Of a stretch of 64,000 nt of DNA, positions 48,601 to 59,317 are shown piece after piece. Numbering within the stretch: the stretch's first letter is position 1; each line of letters opens with the position of its first letter. The DNA comes from Rhododendron vialii (lineage: Eukaryota; Streptophyta; Magnoliopsida; Ericales; Ericaceae). Under the pieces are notes generated by a model. It searched no databases. It was not told the DNA's origin and was given only the letters and a program-made list of their open reading frames with translations. The stretch covers positions 5,106,501 through 5,170,500 of the forward strand of contig NC_080559.1 of NCBI RefSeq assembly GCF_030253575.1. The letters run 5' to 3'. Position numbers and translations under genes: made by a program.

Positions 48601-51600
48601 CTACATAACCTTGGGATTATACACAGGGATGTGAAACCAGCAAATATTCTTGTAAATGCCATCACAATTCTATATATATTTATTTGTTGTCCATTACATC
48701 TCCTTTTCAGTTTCTGATGATTTTGTGCTTCATATTGACGTTGTTAGTTAATGTACCGCTTTGGCAGCTCGATGAAAATCTTCTACCACATCTGGCAGAC
48801 TTTGGTTTAGCAGAGTTTAAGAAAGATCTTAAACAAGTCTCTGTTGAGAACTGGAGGTCATCTGGAAAGCCAACCGGTGGTTTCCACAAAAAGAAGATGG
48901 TTGGAACACTCATCTATATGGCACCTGAGATATTGAAGAGGGAGATGCACAGTGAAAAATCAGATGCATATAGTTTTGGGATAACAATAAAGTAAAATTC
49001 TATTCTTTCTGCCTCCTTCAATTATAACAAGTTGAAATGCAATTATGTGTTTACATCTAATGTTATAGCAGATCAATGTGAACTTTCTTGAAATTTCCAA
49101 TTTGCTTATTTTGGACCATTAGTCATTGTTTTAGATCATAAAACTGTGCTTTGATAATGTTGAATATAACCACCACCTGCACTGTGAACTCGGTTACCTC
49201 TAGAAGGCATGATGAATCTGCTCAACTAATACTTGGCAGGTATTGGACATTTTAGCAGCTACTTCCTGGTTAGTTACCTTATCTTAAAAGTTGATGATTG
49301 AAAAAGCTTTAGGCTGCTAAAATGTTAATCATTCAGACACCAGTTTCATAATTGGCTGGGAAATGTTTGATCTCACATATGCTACAAGCTTCTATCGCAA
49401 AGAGTCTGTAAGTTAATAGGCTGCAGGTGCTTTAAAAAGTAGGACAAATAGTACCTGTCAAGTGCCTAACGGAGATCAAATTACGGAGAATAAAAATGTA
49501 GAAGCAGCTCTTAAGAAATACTCTTCTGAAGTTCCACTAGCATCAGCCTTGTGGTTAGTATCACATCACAGCGGTCCATGAGAGAATAGATGCTGGAAAT
49601 TTATCTCCCATATGTTCTTCATTGAACTTAAAGAATTATGCATGGGTATACTCATTTCTATACAATTGCAGGCTTGCAGCTTGTTTAGGACCTTGACTAC
49701 AACTTTTCAAAGACTAGAACTTAGATACTGTGAATACTATTGCCAATATTGAAACTTCAAAGGACCATACCTGACTAAAGTACCAAAGTATAATGAACTT
49801 TTAAGATTAAGCGTGAAAACATGAATTAACCAGACGAACAGTTTACCTAAAAGACATAAATAGGACCTGACCTATGGTAGCATAGGTAGCCTGTACATGT
49901 TGTCGATGCTGTCTAGATAGCACACATCTTTATACTTCTCATAACCACGGTGTTTGATAGAATGCTATCATCTGCAATGACATGTATGGTAAGCATTTTG
50001 GACATTATATATGAACATAACTCTGATTGCAATGTGTTGCAGTGAGCTGCTTACTGGTGTTGTCCCATACACCAATCTTCGTGCAGAAGTGCAGGTTTGA
50101 CTTTTTTGCCAATTTATCTCCACCTTTATTTGTTGTAGGAATGATGTGGCGGCATATTAACTAGGTTTGCGGCACTGTATACGCTACATTGACCACAAAA
50201 ATGACATGAAATAGTCTAATTTTGGTACAAACATGCATTGAGATGGTCTAATTGGGTTCAAAAAGGGTGTGGGGGCCCAACTACTTCCAACCTAGTAGAT
50301 TCATTGTTTTCCAAGGCAGCATGCATGACTACCACAAATAAAGCACATGCATAGTTTATAGAGGCTATTAAAGCATCCAACTCAAAACCAATTGGCAATG
50401 AGTGGAGAGGCCGCCCAGGCTGATATACTATGTTTGGAGGTTATGTTAACCAATGTGGGACAAGCTCCAACACTCCCCCGCACATGCGACCCCTGACTCG
50501 CATGTGGTGAGGTAAACAAACGAATCAATACATGACAACAATCAACTATTAACGACAAACAAAGGGGGAACCAGCCATGGGATGCTCTAGTGCTACAAAT
50601 GCATGCATGAGTTCATCTTGGGCTTGTTAATCCTCCCCTCTTTTGTGCAAGCAAACGCTGGATTAATGGGCCCATAACATTGCTAATCCTACCCCAACGG
50701 GCTCGAGACTTATCATATAAGGCCTTAGATCTTGCCTGCCTTCTGCTACAATGTGGTTTTCAATATCTCACAGAAGGTCAAGTGGCATTTCTTATGCCTG
50801 AAACCAGTGCAGAACTGAAATCATCATGCATGAAGTTGTTAAAATTCGAGGAAAAGAAAAGGCTTCCAGGGGTATTTAATCGTCAACATTCCCAATATTG
50901 GGAAGAGGTTATGTGGATGGTCAGTTCAGTTTGAATATCCAATGATTCACAAGTTATATGATAACCTCACTTTGACATTTCCAAATGCACCTCAACAGTA
51001 TGACATGTCTGTTAGAGCTTTCCCACATTGGTTAATTATAACCTCCAAAACTAGCACATGAGCTTGGGCGGCCTCTCCACTCATTGCCAATTGGTTTTGA
51101 GTTGGATGCTTAAAACATGGTATCAAAGCTAGCGTTCAGGGTCGCACGTGCAGGGGAGTGTTAGAACTTGTTCCACATTGGTTAATTATAACCTCCAAAG
51201 CTAATATATGAGCCTGGGTGGCCTCTCCACTTATTGCCAATTGGTTTTAACAATGTCAATCATGGTTTCAGCGTGGTTGTGCCTAATTGGTGCATTATGT
51301 GTTGTGCTGGCAGGCCCATACTGTTCTGGAAATGAACTATTCTGAACAGCAACTTACAGCAGCTATAGTGTCCGAAGGATTGCGACCTGCTCTTGCTAAT
51401 CTTGATTTGGGTGCACCAATTGGTTTACAGCACTTGATACAGAGATGTTGGGATGCAAATCCCCAGAATAGGCCTTCTTTTGATGATATCATTCTGGAAC
51501 TTGGTCATGTTAGGAAATGCAGAAAGACAGTTGAAGAAAAGAAAAAGGCAGTTGTTGAACCTTCTATCCCTCTTGGTGATGAGAACAGCTCAAGCCTCCG

Positions 51601-54600
51601 AAATTACCAGGCTAGTATTAACTGGTTTACCAAGGGTGAAAACTTCTCTAAGAGCTCTTGTATTGCAGCTGATTCTTGTGTAAGAATCTGGCATGATCCT
51701 TTAACAGATCTGTTGGCATACCATCCAGTGCTGTCTTGGGGATCCTTTGCTACTTGCGGGAGAAGGGAGACAATGGAGGATACTCATTTTCTTATGCCCT
51801 GTATGCGCAGTGAGGACATTCATGTGTTTGGAATCTTTGATGGGCATCGAGGTGCACCACAAGCACTACTTACATTTACCGTTTGTTTGTTTGGGAGCAA
51901 TCTCACAACAAAAGCTTAGTTTGCAACGAAGTAGGTGATCACACTAACCATTCACAACAAAGTTCAGCACCATCACTTAACGTATTTCTTAGTGAAATCA
52001 GGATGACATGCCTTTGGATAGGTTTAGAGAAGGATGCATAATTGTTCTGGAAATTACTTTGCTTATAAACAACAGCTTGCACTCGTAATGGAGATTTTGA
52101 AACCTTCGAGCTATTGAAAAGGAGTTTACAAGTTACAACCACCATTTGGTTAATACCTTTAACAACATCACATGCAGGTGCAGCAGCTGCAGAGTTTTCT
52201 GCAAGAGCTCTACCAGGATTCTTACAAATTCTGGTTTCCACCAAAAGGTTCCTTCCATTCTACTGTTCTTCTGATATTTTTAGCCTTTACTTTGTAAACC
52301 GTATTTTTATTCATCTTGGTGCATTTTGTAGTCCGTCCGATGCACTACTTGAAGCATTTGTCAAGACAGATGTCGCATTTAGGGAGGAGTTGGATAACCA
52401 TCGTAAACCTAAGGGAGTTATACAAAAAGACTGGCATCCAGGCTGCACAGCCATTGTGGCTCTTATAGTTCGAAACAAGCTTTTTGTTGCTAATGCTGGT
52501 GATTGCAGGGCAATGTTGTGCCGGGCAAGCAGTGCTCATTCTCTAAGTAAGGTGAGATGGGGCTTGATGTAGCAGATGTATGTTGATGTTTTATGTGGAC
52601 ATGGACCATAAATGGTTTTCTCCTTTGAAGTTGAGTTCAGATTGTCTCCTTTGATACCCCTGAGTGGTTGAATCTTTCGATAACTAATTCATCTTTACAA
52701 TCTAGGACCATGTTGCAAGTTGTCTTGACGAGAGAGAACGTATTATCAGGACAGGGGGACAGGTCACATGGGTTGTTGACACATGGAGGGTTGGTCCCGC
52801 TGCTCTCCAGGTTTTCTTCTTACCTCTTGATAGTTTTATTTTTTAATGCTCTACCCGAAAATGTTTAGATTGTATGGTTGTCTATTGTCTGGAAGTACAT
52901 GGTTAGGGATTCTGTCCCCAGAACTTCTTGTTCTTCCGTCCCAATGAACTTACTGTCTGCAGATGTGGTCAGAATCAGGAAATATCCAAATCTTGGATCA
53001 AAATCTGTGGCCAGGAGTGAACTGGGACAGGGGAGATAAATAAGTTATTTTTTATTGCTTTTGTATTTGCCGCCAAGTCTGATCTAATAGATTGTTTTCA
53101 AGCTCAATTAAACTTCTTAACTAATAAGTAGAAGATACCAAAAGCTTATATTAATGCTATTCCAAGTTTTAACAGAAAAAGAAATTACAATACACGAGCT
53201 TCTACAATTGCATTCAACAAAGTTTCATGTTTTGGAATAGTTGCTTACTGGCTTCAGTACAATAAATTTAAGCCCTAAATATATAGACCTGGAAGAACTA
53301 AACACAAACTCTAAATCCAACTTTTGGGAATTCTTTTTACTAATGTGAGAAGGTAGAGTTCACAAACAGACAGAGGGAGAACAGAAGAGGTAGCAGGTCG
53401 GTTCTCTTTGTAGGAAAAATTCTATGGTGGTGTCAAAGCTATATTTTAATGGGGTCAATTTTTTCCGTGATGCTATTATTTGTGTTTTTGTAATACCTAC
53501 TCTCATTGTTACTCTGGGATTTGAACACGCACCTGTAATTTATATCTTTGCATGGTAAAGTGTGTCCAACACATTAGTGTCTAATTGCAGTAAAAATGAC
53601 ATGTTTTTGTGTCCATGTCATGTCGTGTCCGTATCCATGCTTCTTAGCCCCATCAGCCATCCGCAGTATTTTAGAAGCTCAAGAATGGAGGATTGGCAGG
53701 CATATTACCCTTTGAACGTATACAATGAACAGAAGCAAGGGTTGTAATTCCTTTGCCACCTCACAATGTGCCAATATATGGTCAAAAGTGTCCTCTCCTT
53801 TTTGGCATTCGCGGCACTACTTTATAGATCTGTATTTGTGATCGACGGTCTAGGCAAAAAACACACCTGTTGCTCGCGCTCCTAACTTACCTATAACCGT
53901 AGAAGGAATTGACTAGTTCTTTCTCAGGGGATAAGAGAACAAAAGGATCTTACTGGGAAACTTCTATCGCCATTGTGATGGAGTAAGAAGATATCACTGA
54001 TGAAAATACAGTTGACATGGTACCTCTATTTGTCCAACCTACTTTTTGGATCTGTAATCCATACAGGAGGTCCAATAACACTTTCATGGCCTCCGATTCC
54101 CAGTTTTGTGTCAGTCTGAAGAATTGAAGTTCCCTCATTATCTTGGGTAAGAGATTCTCATATAGTCTACTCTGCCACCGAAGCTTCCTTGTTAAGAGGT
54201 TGTATGAAAGGGGACCAAATCCAGCGTCCGAGTGCTCCTAGAATGCTGTCTACTGGGCTCCCAGCTGTCTTCCCTGTCCGTACTTCTCGTATTCAAAATA
54301 ATGTACAAAGAAATTATCAAGAACTTTTTTGACAGGTTACACGCTCCATTGGTGATGGTGATCTGAAGCCTTCTGTTACTGCCGAACCTGAGATAACTGA
54401 GACCATTCTCTCTGTGGAGGATGAATACTTGGTAAGGTCCATTGATACGATAATCTGCTGTAACCTAGGGTTTGTTATTTGTTTGAACCTCTCTTTCACA
54501 CTAGTAGGACGTGAAAAGAACAAGTGAACTATGACAAACTGATAAATGCATTTGTGGTTTCAAAGTAGACTGTTGCATGTGCATTTTTTCGTGAAGTTGG

Positions 54601-56046
54601 CAAACTTGGTGCGTCTTCCTTGGTTATTTTGAAAAAATTTAGTTGCCATTTTGCTATACATCTTTCTTAAAGTGCTTGGATATTCATAGCATGATACATA
54701 CTATTTCGTAAACCCTGTACTCCAAGCTTTACCTGTTTTGTACAAGATGAATTGCCTCTGCTTATTTCTGTCACCAATGGTGCTTGCAAATAGAAATTTT
54801 TGGGGTAGGAAAACTTGGACAATTTCATTGATTTAGTCAATAGTGTAATCTTGAGATAGAAGATCTTTCTGATCGTCTTCACTCCAATCTTTGACTGCTG
54901 GAAGCCTAAGGCAGAGCTCTCTGTTTTCCTAGGTCTAGAACTCTATGTAGACTTTTTGTGGATCCCCTGAACCATTCTGACTACTGGACAGAATTTCTTG
55001 AATATGTTTGGATACGAATGATCATTAATTAATTTTTTGCATAGTCTGTAATTGTCACTAAGCTTGTAAATAGGCCATGCACTTGACCATTTTGAAATGC
55101 AAACAATGAAGGCTTCTTCATTCAAGTTCTCTCCTTTTTTGCTTTTTGTATTATCACTGCATTCTTGTGTTTAATTTAGAGCAGAGGTAGAATACTAGTA
55201 TCGTGATTGACATGTAATATGGATTTGAAAGAAAATAATTTATTAGTTTACGAACATTAGTCTGCAACAATAGTTTGAAAACCAGACCAGTGAACGAACC
55301 AGAAAGCATATGGATTCAATCATGGGTACTGGTTCAACCGGAAAGAGTACCGGTCCAATCGTGGGAGGTGATGAAGTGACTTGCTTGTTCTTGCAAGATC
55401 TAGAGCGCAAATAGGCTCAATTGTGTCTTGAGTTGCAATGTATTCTCCCCGGTTAATTTGATGTATGAAGGCCTATTCACATCCAGTCATTCCAGGTAGC
55501 TTGCTTGTACCATCTCACAGTCTAGTAAACTTGATATCATACCCTCCCTTCACTGCATACTCTCACTACCACTTCGAACTCAACTGCATTGCTAAACATT
55601 GTTCCGAAATGAAATTAATGAACGAAAGATATTCAGGCCTACCATCATCTTCCTCTTCGGAATCCCCCTACGGAGTTTAAGTTCAAAAGCTTTTGGCTGT
55701 TTGAAACTTATGAACTTTGACTAGTATTATGTCATAATATTTACGAATCCAATACATGCAGAAACTGCTGGTCGTATTTTGAAAAGGACTGCTACAAGAA
55801 GAATGAACGTGATTTAGTTCAACTCAGCGCTAAAATGTGTTTGCTTGTTAGGTTCTGGCTAGTGATGGGCTCTGGGATGTCATGAGTGAGGCAGAGGTCG
55901 TTAACATAATGAAGGACACGGTGAAAGAAGCCGGGATGTGCTCGAAGAGATTGGCAACTGAGGCTGCGGAACGTGGAAGCAGAGATAATATAACTGTTAT
56001 TGTTGTCTTCCTGCGTCCCGTGTCTACTGCAGAGAGGATCTACTAG
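45601..56046 (+). CDS. Protein kinase and PP2C-like domain-containing protein (bifunctional fusion)
   Basis: One polypeptide with an N-terminal Ser/Thr kinase and a C-terminal Mg/Mn-dependent PP2C phosphatase, the architecture of plant At2g40860-type proteins. Twelve exons: 45601-45715, 46954-47071, 47736-47902, 48584-48651, 48768-48991, 50043-50094, 51314-51851, 52178-52247, 52332-52551, 52706-52810, 54336-54431, 55852-56046. Phases agree throughout; 655 residues. Kinase: VAVK Lys57, HRD 147-149 with DVKPAN, DFG 167-169, APE 208-210, and RCWDANPQNRPSF at 292-304. The Gly loop is poor (GAESVVYEA). PP2C from about 388: GRRETMED (397-404), FDGHRG (423-428, with R in place of the usual second G), GDCRAMLCR, VTRSIGD, SDGLWDV (595-601) and RDNITVIVV (635-643). 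Metal-binding Asp residues are present, so both halves look catalytically competent. Substrates are unknown; whether the phosphatase acts on its own kinase is open. Confidence 0.93.
45716..46953 (+). repeat. Intron 1 of kinase/PP2C gene with duplicated exon-1 end
   Basis: A unit with tgttgctcaatttcaatt and aggtgggttcggactaaa recurs near 45763, 46203, 46356 and 46488. At 46301-46330, tcacacctaattgctccag followed by gtttgattc copies the true exon 1 end and donor (tcacacccaattgcgcgag / gtttgattt at 45697-45724). A decoy donor therefore sits at 46319/46320. Confidence 0.75.
45819..45970. mobile_element. Candidate MITE in kinase/PP2C intron 1
   Basis: Ends ggccatgttggttttgagac and, inverted, gaccatgttcgttttgggtt. 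The internal words agatagatagaaaaatga and agtaataattggagag also occur near 34800-34825 and 60714-60790, so it belongs to a dispersed family. No clear target duplication. Confidence 0.45.
47073..47096 (+). repeat. (TC)12 microsatellite at a splice donor
   Basis: The TC run starts at position +2 of the donor of exon 2 (47071/47072), so the donor reads GTCTCTCTC instead of GTAAGT. Confidence 0.9.
47097..50042 (+). other. Kinase/PP2C introns 2-5
   Basis: Introns 47072-47735, 47903-48583, 48652-48767 and 48992-50042. No inserted element with definable ends and no nested gene seen. Confidence 0.6.
50363..50512 (-). mobile_element. TRIM LTR with polypurine tract and some internal sequence
   Basis: Minus-oriented LTR (plus-strand words aagcatccaactcaaaacca, gagtggagaggccgcccagg, ccaatgtgggacaagctcca). 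Next to its 3' LTR start lies the complement of the polypurine tract (ctcccccgcacatgcgac), matching the tract before the second LTR at 51150-51158. The primer-binding site and other LTR were not found, so it is truncated. Inside kinase/PP2C intron 6. Confidence 0.8.
51005..51257 (+). mobile_element. Complete TRIM retrotransposon (243 bp plus target duplication)
   Basis: 5' LTR 51010-51117 (TGTTAGAGC ... TTAAAACA), then a primer-binding site tggtatcaaagc (51118-51129), an internal domain of about 20 bp, a polypurine tract gcaggggag (51150-51158) and a 3' LTR 51159-51252 (TGTTAGAAC ... TTTTAACA). The element is flanked by a perfect 5-bp duplication atgtc (51005-51009 and 51253-51257). There is no coding capacity, so it must be mobilised in trans. 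It ends 61 bp before the exon 7 start of the kinase/PP2C gene. Confidence 0.93.
52811..54335 (+). other. Kinase/PP2C intron 10
   Basis: 1.5-kb intron. No element with definable ends; a cgtgtccgtatccatg motif near 53624 resembles a dispersed plant repeat. Confidence 0.5.
54432..55851 (+). other. Kinase/PP2C intron 11
   Basis: 1.4-kb intron. Around 55280-55360 lie accggt/ggttcaac words like those of the CGGTTCGG-type elements, but no ends. No gene seen. Confidence 0.5.
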
Positions 56047-56294
56047 CTAGGTTTGAAGATGTACCCTTACCGGGTATGGCGGAAAATGAACCAGATTTAT
56101 TATCTAGAACTTGTATGGATGCGGTTATTTTGAGTGAGACAATGGTTCCATGGAGAGGAAACGAAGGTGCTAGGACAGAAGGTTTGCCTCTTGTTTGTTG
56201 AAATTGTATGTCTGCAATTTTTTTATTTGAAGAACTTCAATTTTACATTTGATTGGCAACATAGAATTTCATGGTGATTCTTTGATAGTAATGC

Positions 56295-56297
<3 letters not shown>

Positions 56298-56340
<43 letters not shown>
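56298..56340 (+). repeat. (CT)n microsatellite
   Basis: Uninterrupted CT run of about 21 units in the 3' flank of the kinase/PP2C gene. Confidence 0.95.
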
Positions 56341-56345
<5 letters not shown>

Positions 56346-56391
56346 CAACATGTTAGTATGGATTTCAAAGATTATCCATAACTCTGAATCT

Positions 56392-56478
56392 CAAACGCCC
56401 ACCCTGGGCTCGAATCTTGGCCTCCCACGTGGGGAGGACGAAGAGATATCAACTGGGTTAGAGCCCATTGGCAACAAC
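56392..56478 (-). mobile_element. Possible tRNA-derived SINE head
   Basis: On the minus strand: an A box-like ctctaacccagttgatat, then a B box-like agattcgagccc about 40 bp later, as in tRNA-derived SINEs. The 3' tail is not defined. Confidence 0.35.
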
Positions 56479-56542
56479 GTTAGTTACTAATAATTTTGAA
56501 TATAACATTTGTGAGACCATGTGTTTTCTAGAGGGTGCACAT

Positions 56543-56715
56543 AGGATTTGTCAACTCGGATCGTGGATACTGTAATGTACTACAGTATTTCCGAATTCAA
56601 GTGCATTTGTGCACTAAAGTATCTTAGGACTTGTCAACTCGGATCGTGGGATACTATAGAGTACTACAGTATTTCCAAATTCACGTGCATTCGTGCACTA
56701 CAGTATTTCCGGATC
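56543..56715 (+). repeat. Two-copy tandem repeat (about 87 bp)
   Basis: The unit acttgtcaactcggatcgtg ... tactacagtatttcc ... tgcatttgtgcacta occurs twice, with a partial third. Confidence 0.85.
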
Positions 56716-58057
56716 CGACCGACTCATTGCCTGCCAACAGCATTAAATGATTGTTGTATATTTCAGGAGGAGTCCATTGTTGACTTTCTCTAATTCAATG
56801 ACACAGTGCGGTACTTTAATTTATTACGGGAAATGATTATTACAATTTTTTCTATCATTGAATTTCAATTTTTTCCCTTCAAAATAACATAATACTAAGA
56901 TATTACAAAACTTGTAAGAAAATCATTATTAAAAGTTAGACTTATGCTACTCCTGCACTCAGAAATAACTATTGTTCATTTCAAAAAAATCGTGTTATTA
57001 ATCGACTACAAAATTAAAAAAATTATATATTTTTTATTTGACAAAAAAAACTAATTGAGTAATTTTATACCCCATTGATGTCACGAGTTCTAGAAATAGA
57101 TAATCTATATGGAACGGAGGAAGAAGTAATATATTGTTTCTTCCTAACAAAACCAAGCAAATATTAAATGGCTAGTTATAGATATTGGGCCACACCGGGC
57201 CATTTTCCAAGAACAATAGCTAAAGGCCCGAAAAAATTGTGTCATATGTAAATTTTAAGAGTTGGCCTGGTGGTCAAAACTTAGAATTTAGGGGACTGTT
57301 CTTTCTTAAGGTTTTAAGTTTGGGATTTCGCATGGGTTATCAACTCCTTCGAGGCCAGTTTATACGGAGTTTTGCTTCTGCTTTTATAGTGCTCCCGCAA
57401 ATGGACGGTGTGATTGTACGTGCCCTTAGGATTAGTCATGGTGCGAGTAAGATGGTCCGGAGTTGTAAATAAATCGACTCATGTAACACTTGTGGGCACA
57501 TAAAAGTAGGTTTATTATAGGCCAAGGTAGGTGACCGAGTAGCACATAATTAGCACTAAATGTGTTTAGCTGCTAGCTTTAGCCATCACCGAACATTGTC
57601 CCACCCCCAAGCTTGATATTTCATTGAGCATCATCATAAACTACAGTCCGTTTAATTATAATGGCGTCTACCGTTTTTAGTAATAATAAAATAGGAGGCT
57701 GATTTATCAGTCCGACTCGGGTGCCGAATATCGGCATAGAAAATGTACTAACCCTATGTACGAGACTCACTTCGGGATCTGAGACGTGCAATTTTGAGTT
57801 AAATAAGTTACCGTATAATATTCTTCGCATGACTTTTTTGGGACGGAGGAAGTGAAAAATAGTTACTCCAACTTAGAGTGTAAAAACACCAGTTTAATCA
57901 AATATTAGAACTAGGGCTTTTGGTCAACTTAATTAACGACTCCACAATAAGAAAAATAAAAACTCCAAATTTGCAAGAAATAAAAGGGAATATGATATTG
58001 ATACTTTAAAAATTGATGAAAAATGGCTTTGGAATTACACTGATATTGGAGTGCCTC
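56716..58057. other. Intergenic DNA between kinase/PP2C gene and Cassandra array
   Basis: No gene. The SINE candidate at 57261-57475 is listed separately. Lone Stowaway-like ends occur at about 57110-57128 (ggaacggaggaagaagta) and 57838-57853 (tgggacggaggaagtg). Confidence 0.5.
57261..57475 (+). mobile_element. tRNA-derived SINE (diverged)
   Basis: Starts gttggcctggtggtcaaaac (A box-like). A degenerate B box lies near aagtttgggatttc, and a 3' part attagtcatggtgcgagtaa then tggtccgga matches the typical gtgcg-gtaag-ctgg-ccggacacc end seen in the copy at 17168-17352. Confidence 0.55.
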
Positions 58058-58109
58058 TGTAACGACCCGCTCCATCATTGTACAATATTGTCCGCTTTGG
58101 ACGCCCAAA

Positions 58110-58172
58110 GACTTCCCAGTGAGGTCACCCATCCTTGGATTGCTCCAGGATGAGCAAGCTTAACTGCGAAGT
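58110..58172 (-). other. 5S-rRNA-like region in Cassandra LTR (left copy)
   Basis: Minus-strand sequence contains cttcgcagttaagcttgctc and ggatgggtgacctcactggg, matching the internal control region of plant 5S rRNA (GTTAAGCGTGCTTGG ... GGATGGGTGACC). It is part of the retroelement, not a functional 5S gene. Confidence 0.9.
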
Positions 58173-58484
58173 TTTTATGCGCTTTGACCCGCCCTCACGG
58201 CTTTAAAAGGCCTTGTACAAGTAGGAGGGATCTTTTCTTATAAACCATGACTTGCCCCCTTCCGTCCGGAAGCTTCCTGCAGTACCGCCGGCCACCGGAA
58301 AGCGGGGTGTCACAATCTACCCCCCTTAAGGATGCAACGTCCTCGTTGCACAGGCCCAGCAACCTTCCCTTGAGGTCCGTGGCAGCAGACCGCACTTTTG
58401 CCCAGGGTTGAGCTCTGATACCACCTGTCACGACCCGCTCCATCATTGTACAATATTGTCGGCTTTGGACGCCCAAAGCCTATA

Positions 58485-58551
58485 GACTTCCCAGTGAGGT
58501 CACCCATCCTTGGATTGCTCTAGGATGAGTACGCTTAACTGCGAAGTTCCT
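58485..58551 (-). other. 5S-rRNA-like region in Cassandra LTR (right copy)
   Basis: Same as the left copy, with small differences: gcagttaagcgtactcatcc and ggatgggtgacctcactggg on the minus strand. Confidence 0.9.
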
Positions 58552-58836
58552 ATGCGCTTTGGCCCGCCCTCACGGCTTTAAAAAGCCTTGTACAAGTAGG
58601 AGAAATATTTTCTTATAAACCATGACTTGTCCCCTTCCGTCCGGACGCTTCCTGCAGTACCGCCGGCCACTGGAAAGCGGGGTATCACAATCTACCCCCC
58701 TTAGGGATGCAACGTCCTCGTTGCACAGGCAGAGCAACCTTCCCCTGGGGTCCGTGGCAGCAGAGCGCATCCTACTCACCACTTTGCCCAGAGCGGGGCT
58801 CTGATACCATTTGTAACGACCTGCTCCATCAATTAT

Positions 58837-59317
58837 TGAAGTACTAATATTAGTTTCCAATAAAAGATGTAATGAATTCATATCTTTTGTTTTGGTTAAT
58901 ACTAAAAATAATGTGAAGATTCTCTTGGAGTGTACTTTTCTAATGGATCTTTAATTTGACACATAGTGAGCAAACTGTAATTTCTTCCATTGGAGATGCT
59001 TTGGCACTCAATTTTCAATAACGGATCTATTATTTATCACACATGTCTTTTCAGTGCATAAAATGAGAACAATGCTAAAATGTATTGTATACGAGATTGT
59101 GAAAAAAAATTAATGATATTTTTTTCTCAACTAGTGCCCATTCAATACACGAGGTCAAAAATCACGTAAATTTGATTATGTTGTTTCTTCTTTGATTTTT
59201 TTGTTAAACGATTTCTGTTGTTTCACATGCATTGAACGGACATAAATGCTACTATCTATATTATAAAATCTATATTATAAAATAAAGCAGTTTTTGTCTA
59301 CTCATATAAATCAAATA
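58837..59317. other. Distal upstream region of CYP94 gene
   Basis: AT-rich; nothing recognised. Confidence 0.4.

Larger units (their letters stand above)
58058..58836 (-). mobile_element. Cassandra-type TRIM array with three LTRs
   Basis: Cassandra elements are TRIMs whose LTRs carry a 5S-rRNA-like Pol III promoter. On the minus strand: LTR 58426-58689 and LTR 58058-58314, with internal segments at 58315-58425 and 58690-58811, and a truncated third LTR at 58812-58836. Each internal segment has the complement of the primer-binding site (gctctgatacca, 58412-58423 and 58798-58809) and of a G-rich polypurine tract (atctacccccctta). The third LTR shows an LTR-internal-LTR-internal-LTR arrangement. 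Confidence 0.9.

Noticed and set aside
50680..50934. 84-codon frame in kinase/PP2C intron 6 as an extra exon
   Set aside because: Joining exon 6 (50094) directly to exon 7 (51314) keeps phase and family sequence; including it would interrupt the conserved kinase domain.
58110..58551. 5S rRNA genes
   Set aside because: The 5S-like stretches lie in Cassandra LTRs with primer-binding sites and polypurine tracts, and are diverged from true 5S.
58195..58881. Minus-strand frames of 65-103 codons
   Set aside because: They are reads through the Cassandra LTRs and internal segments, which are non-coding.
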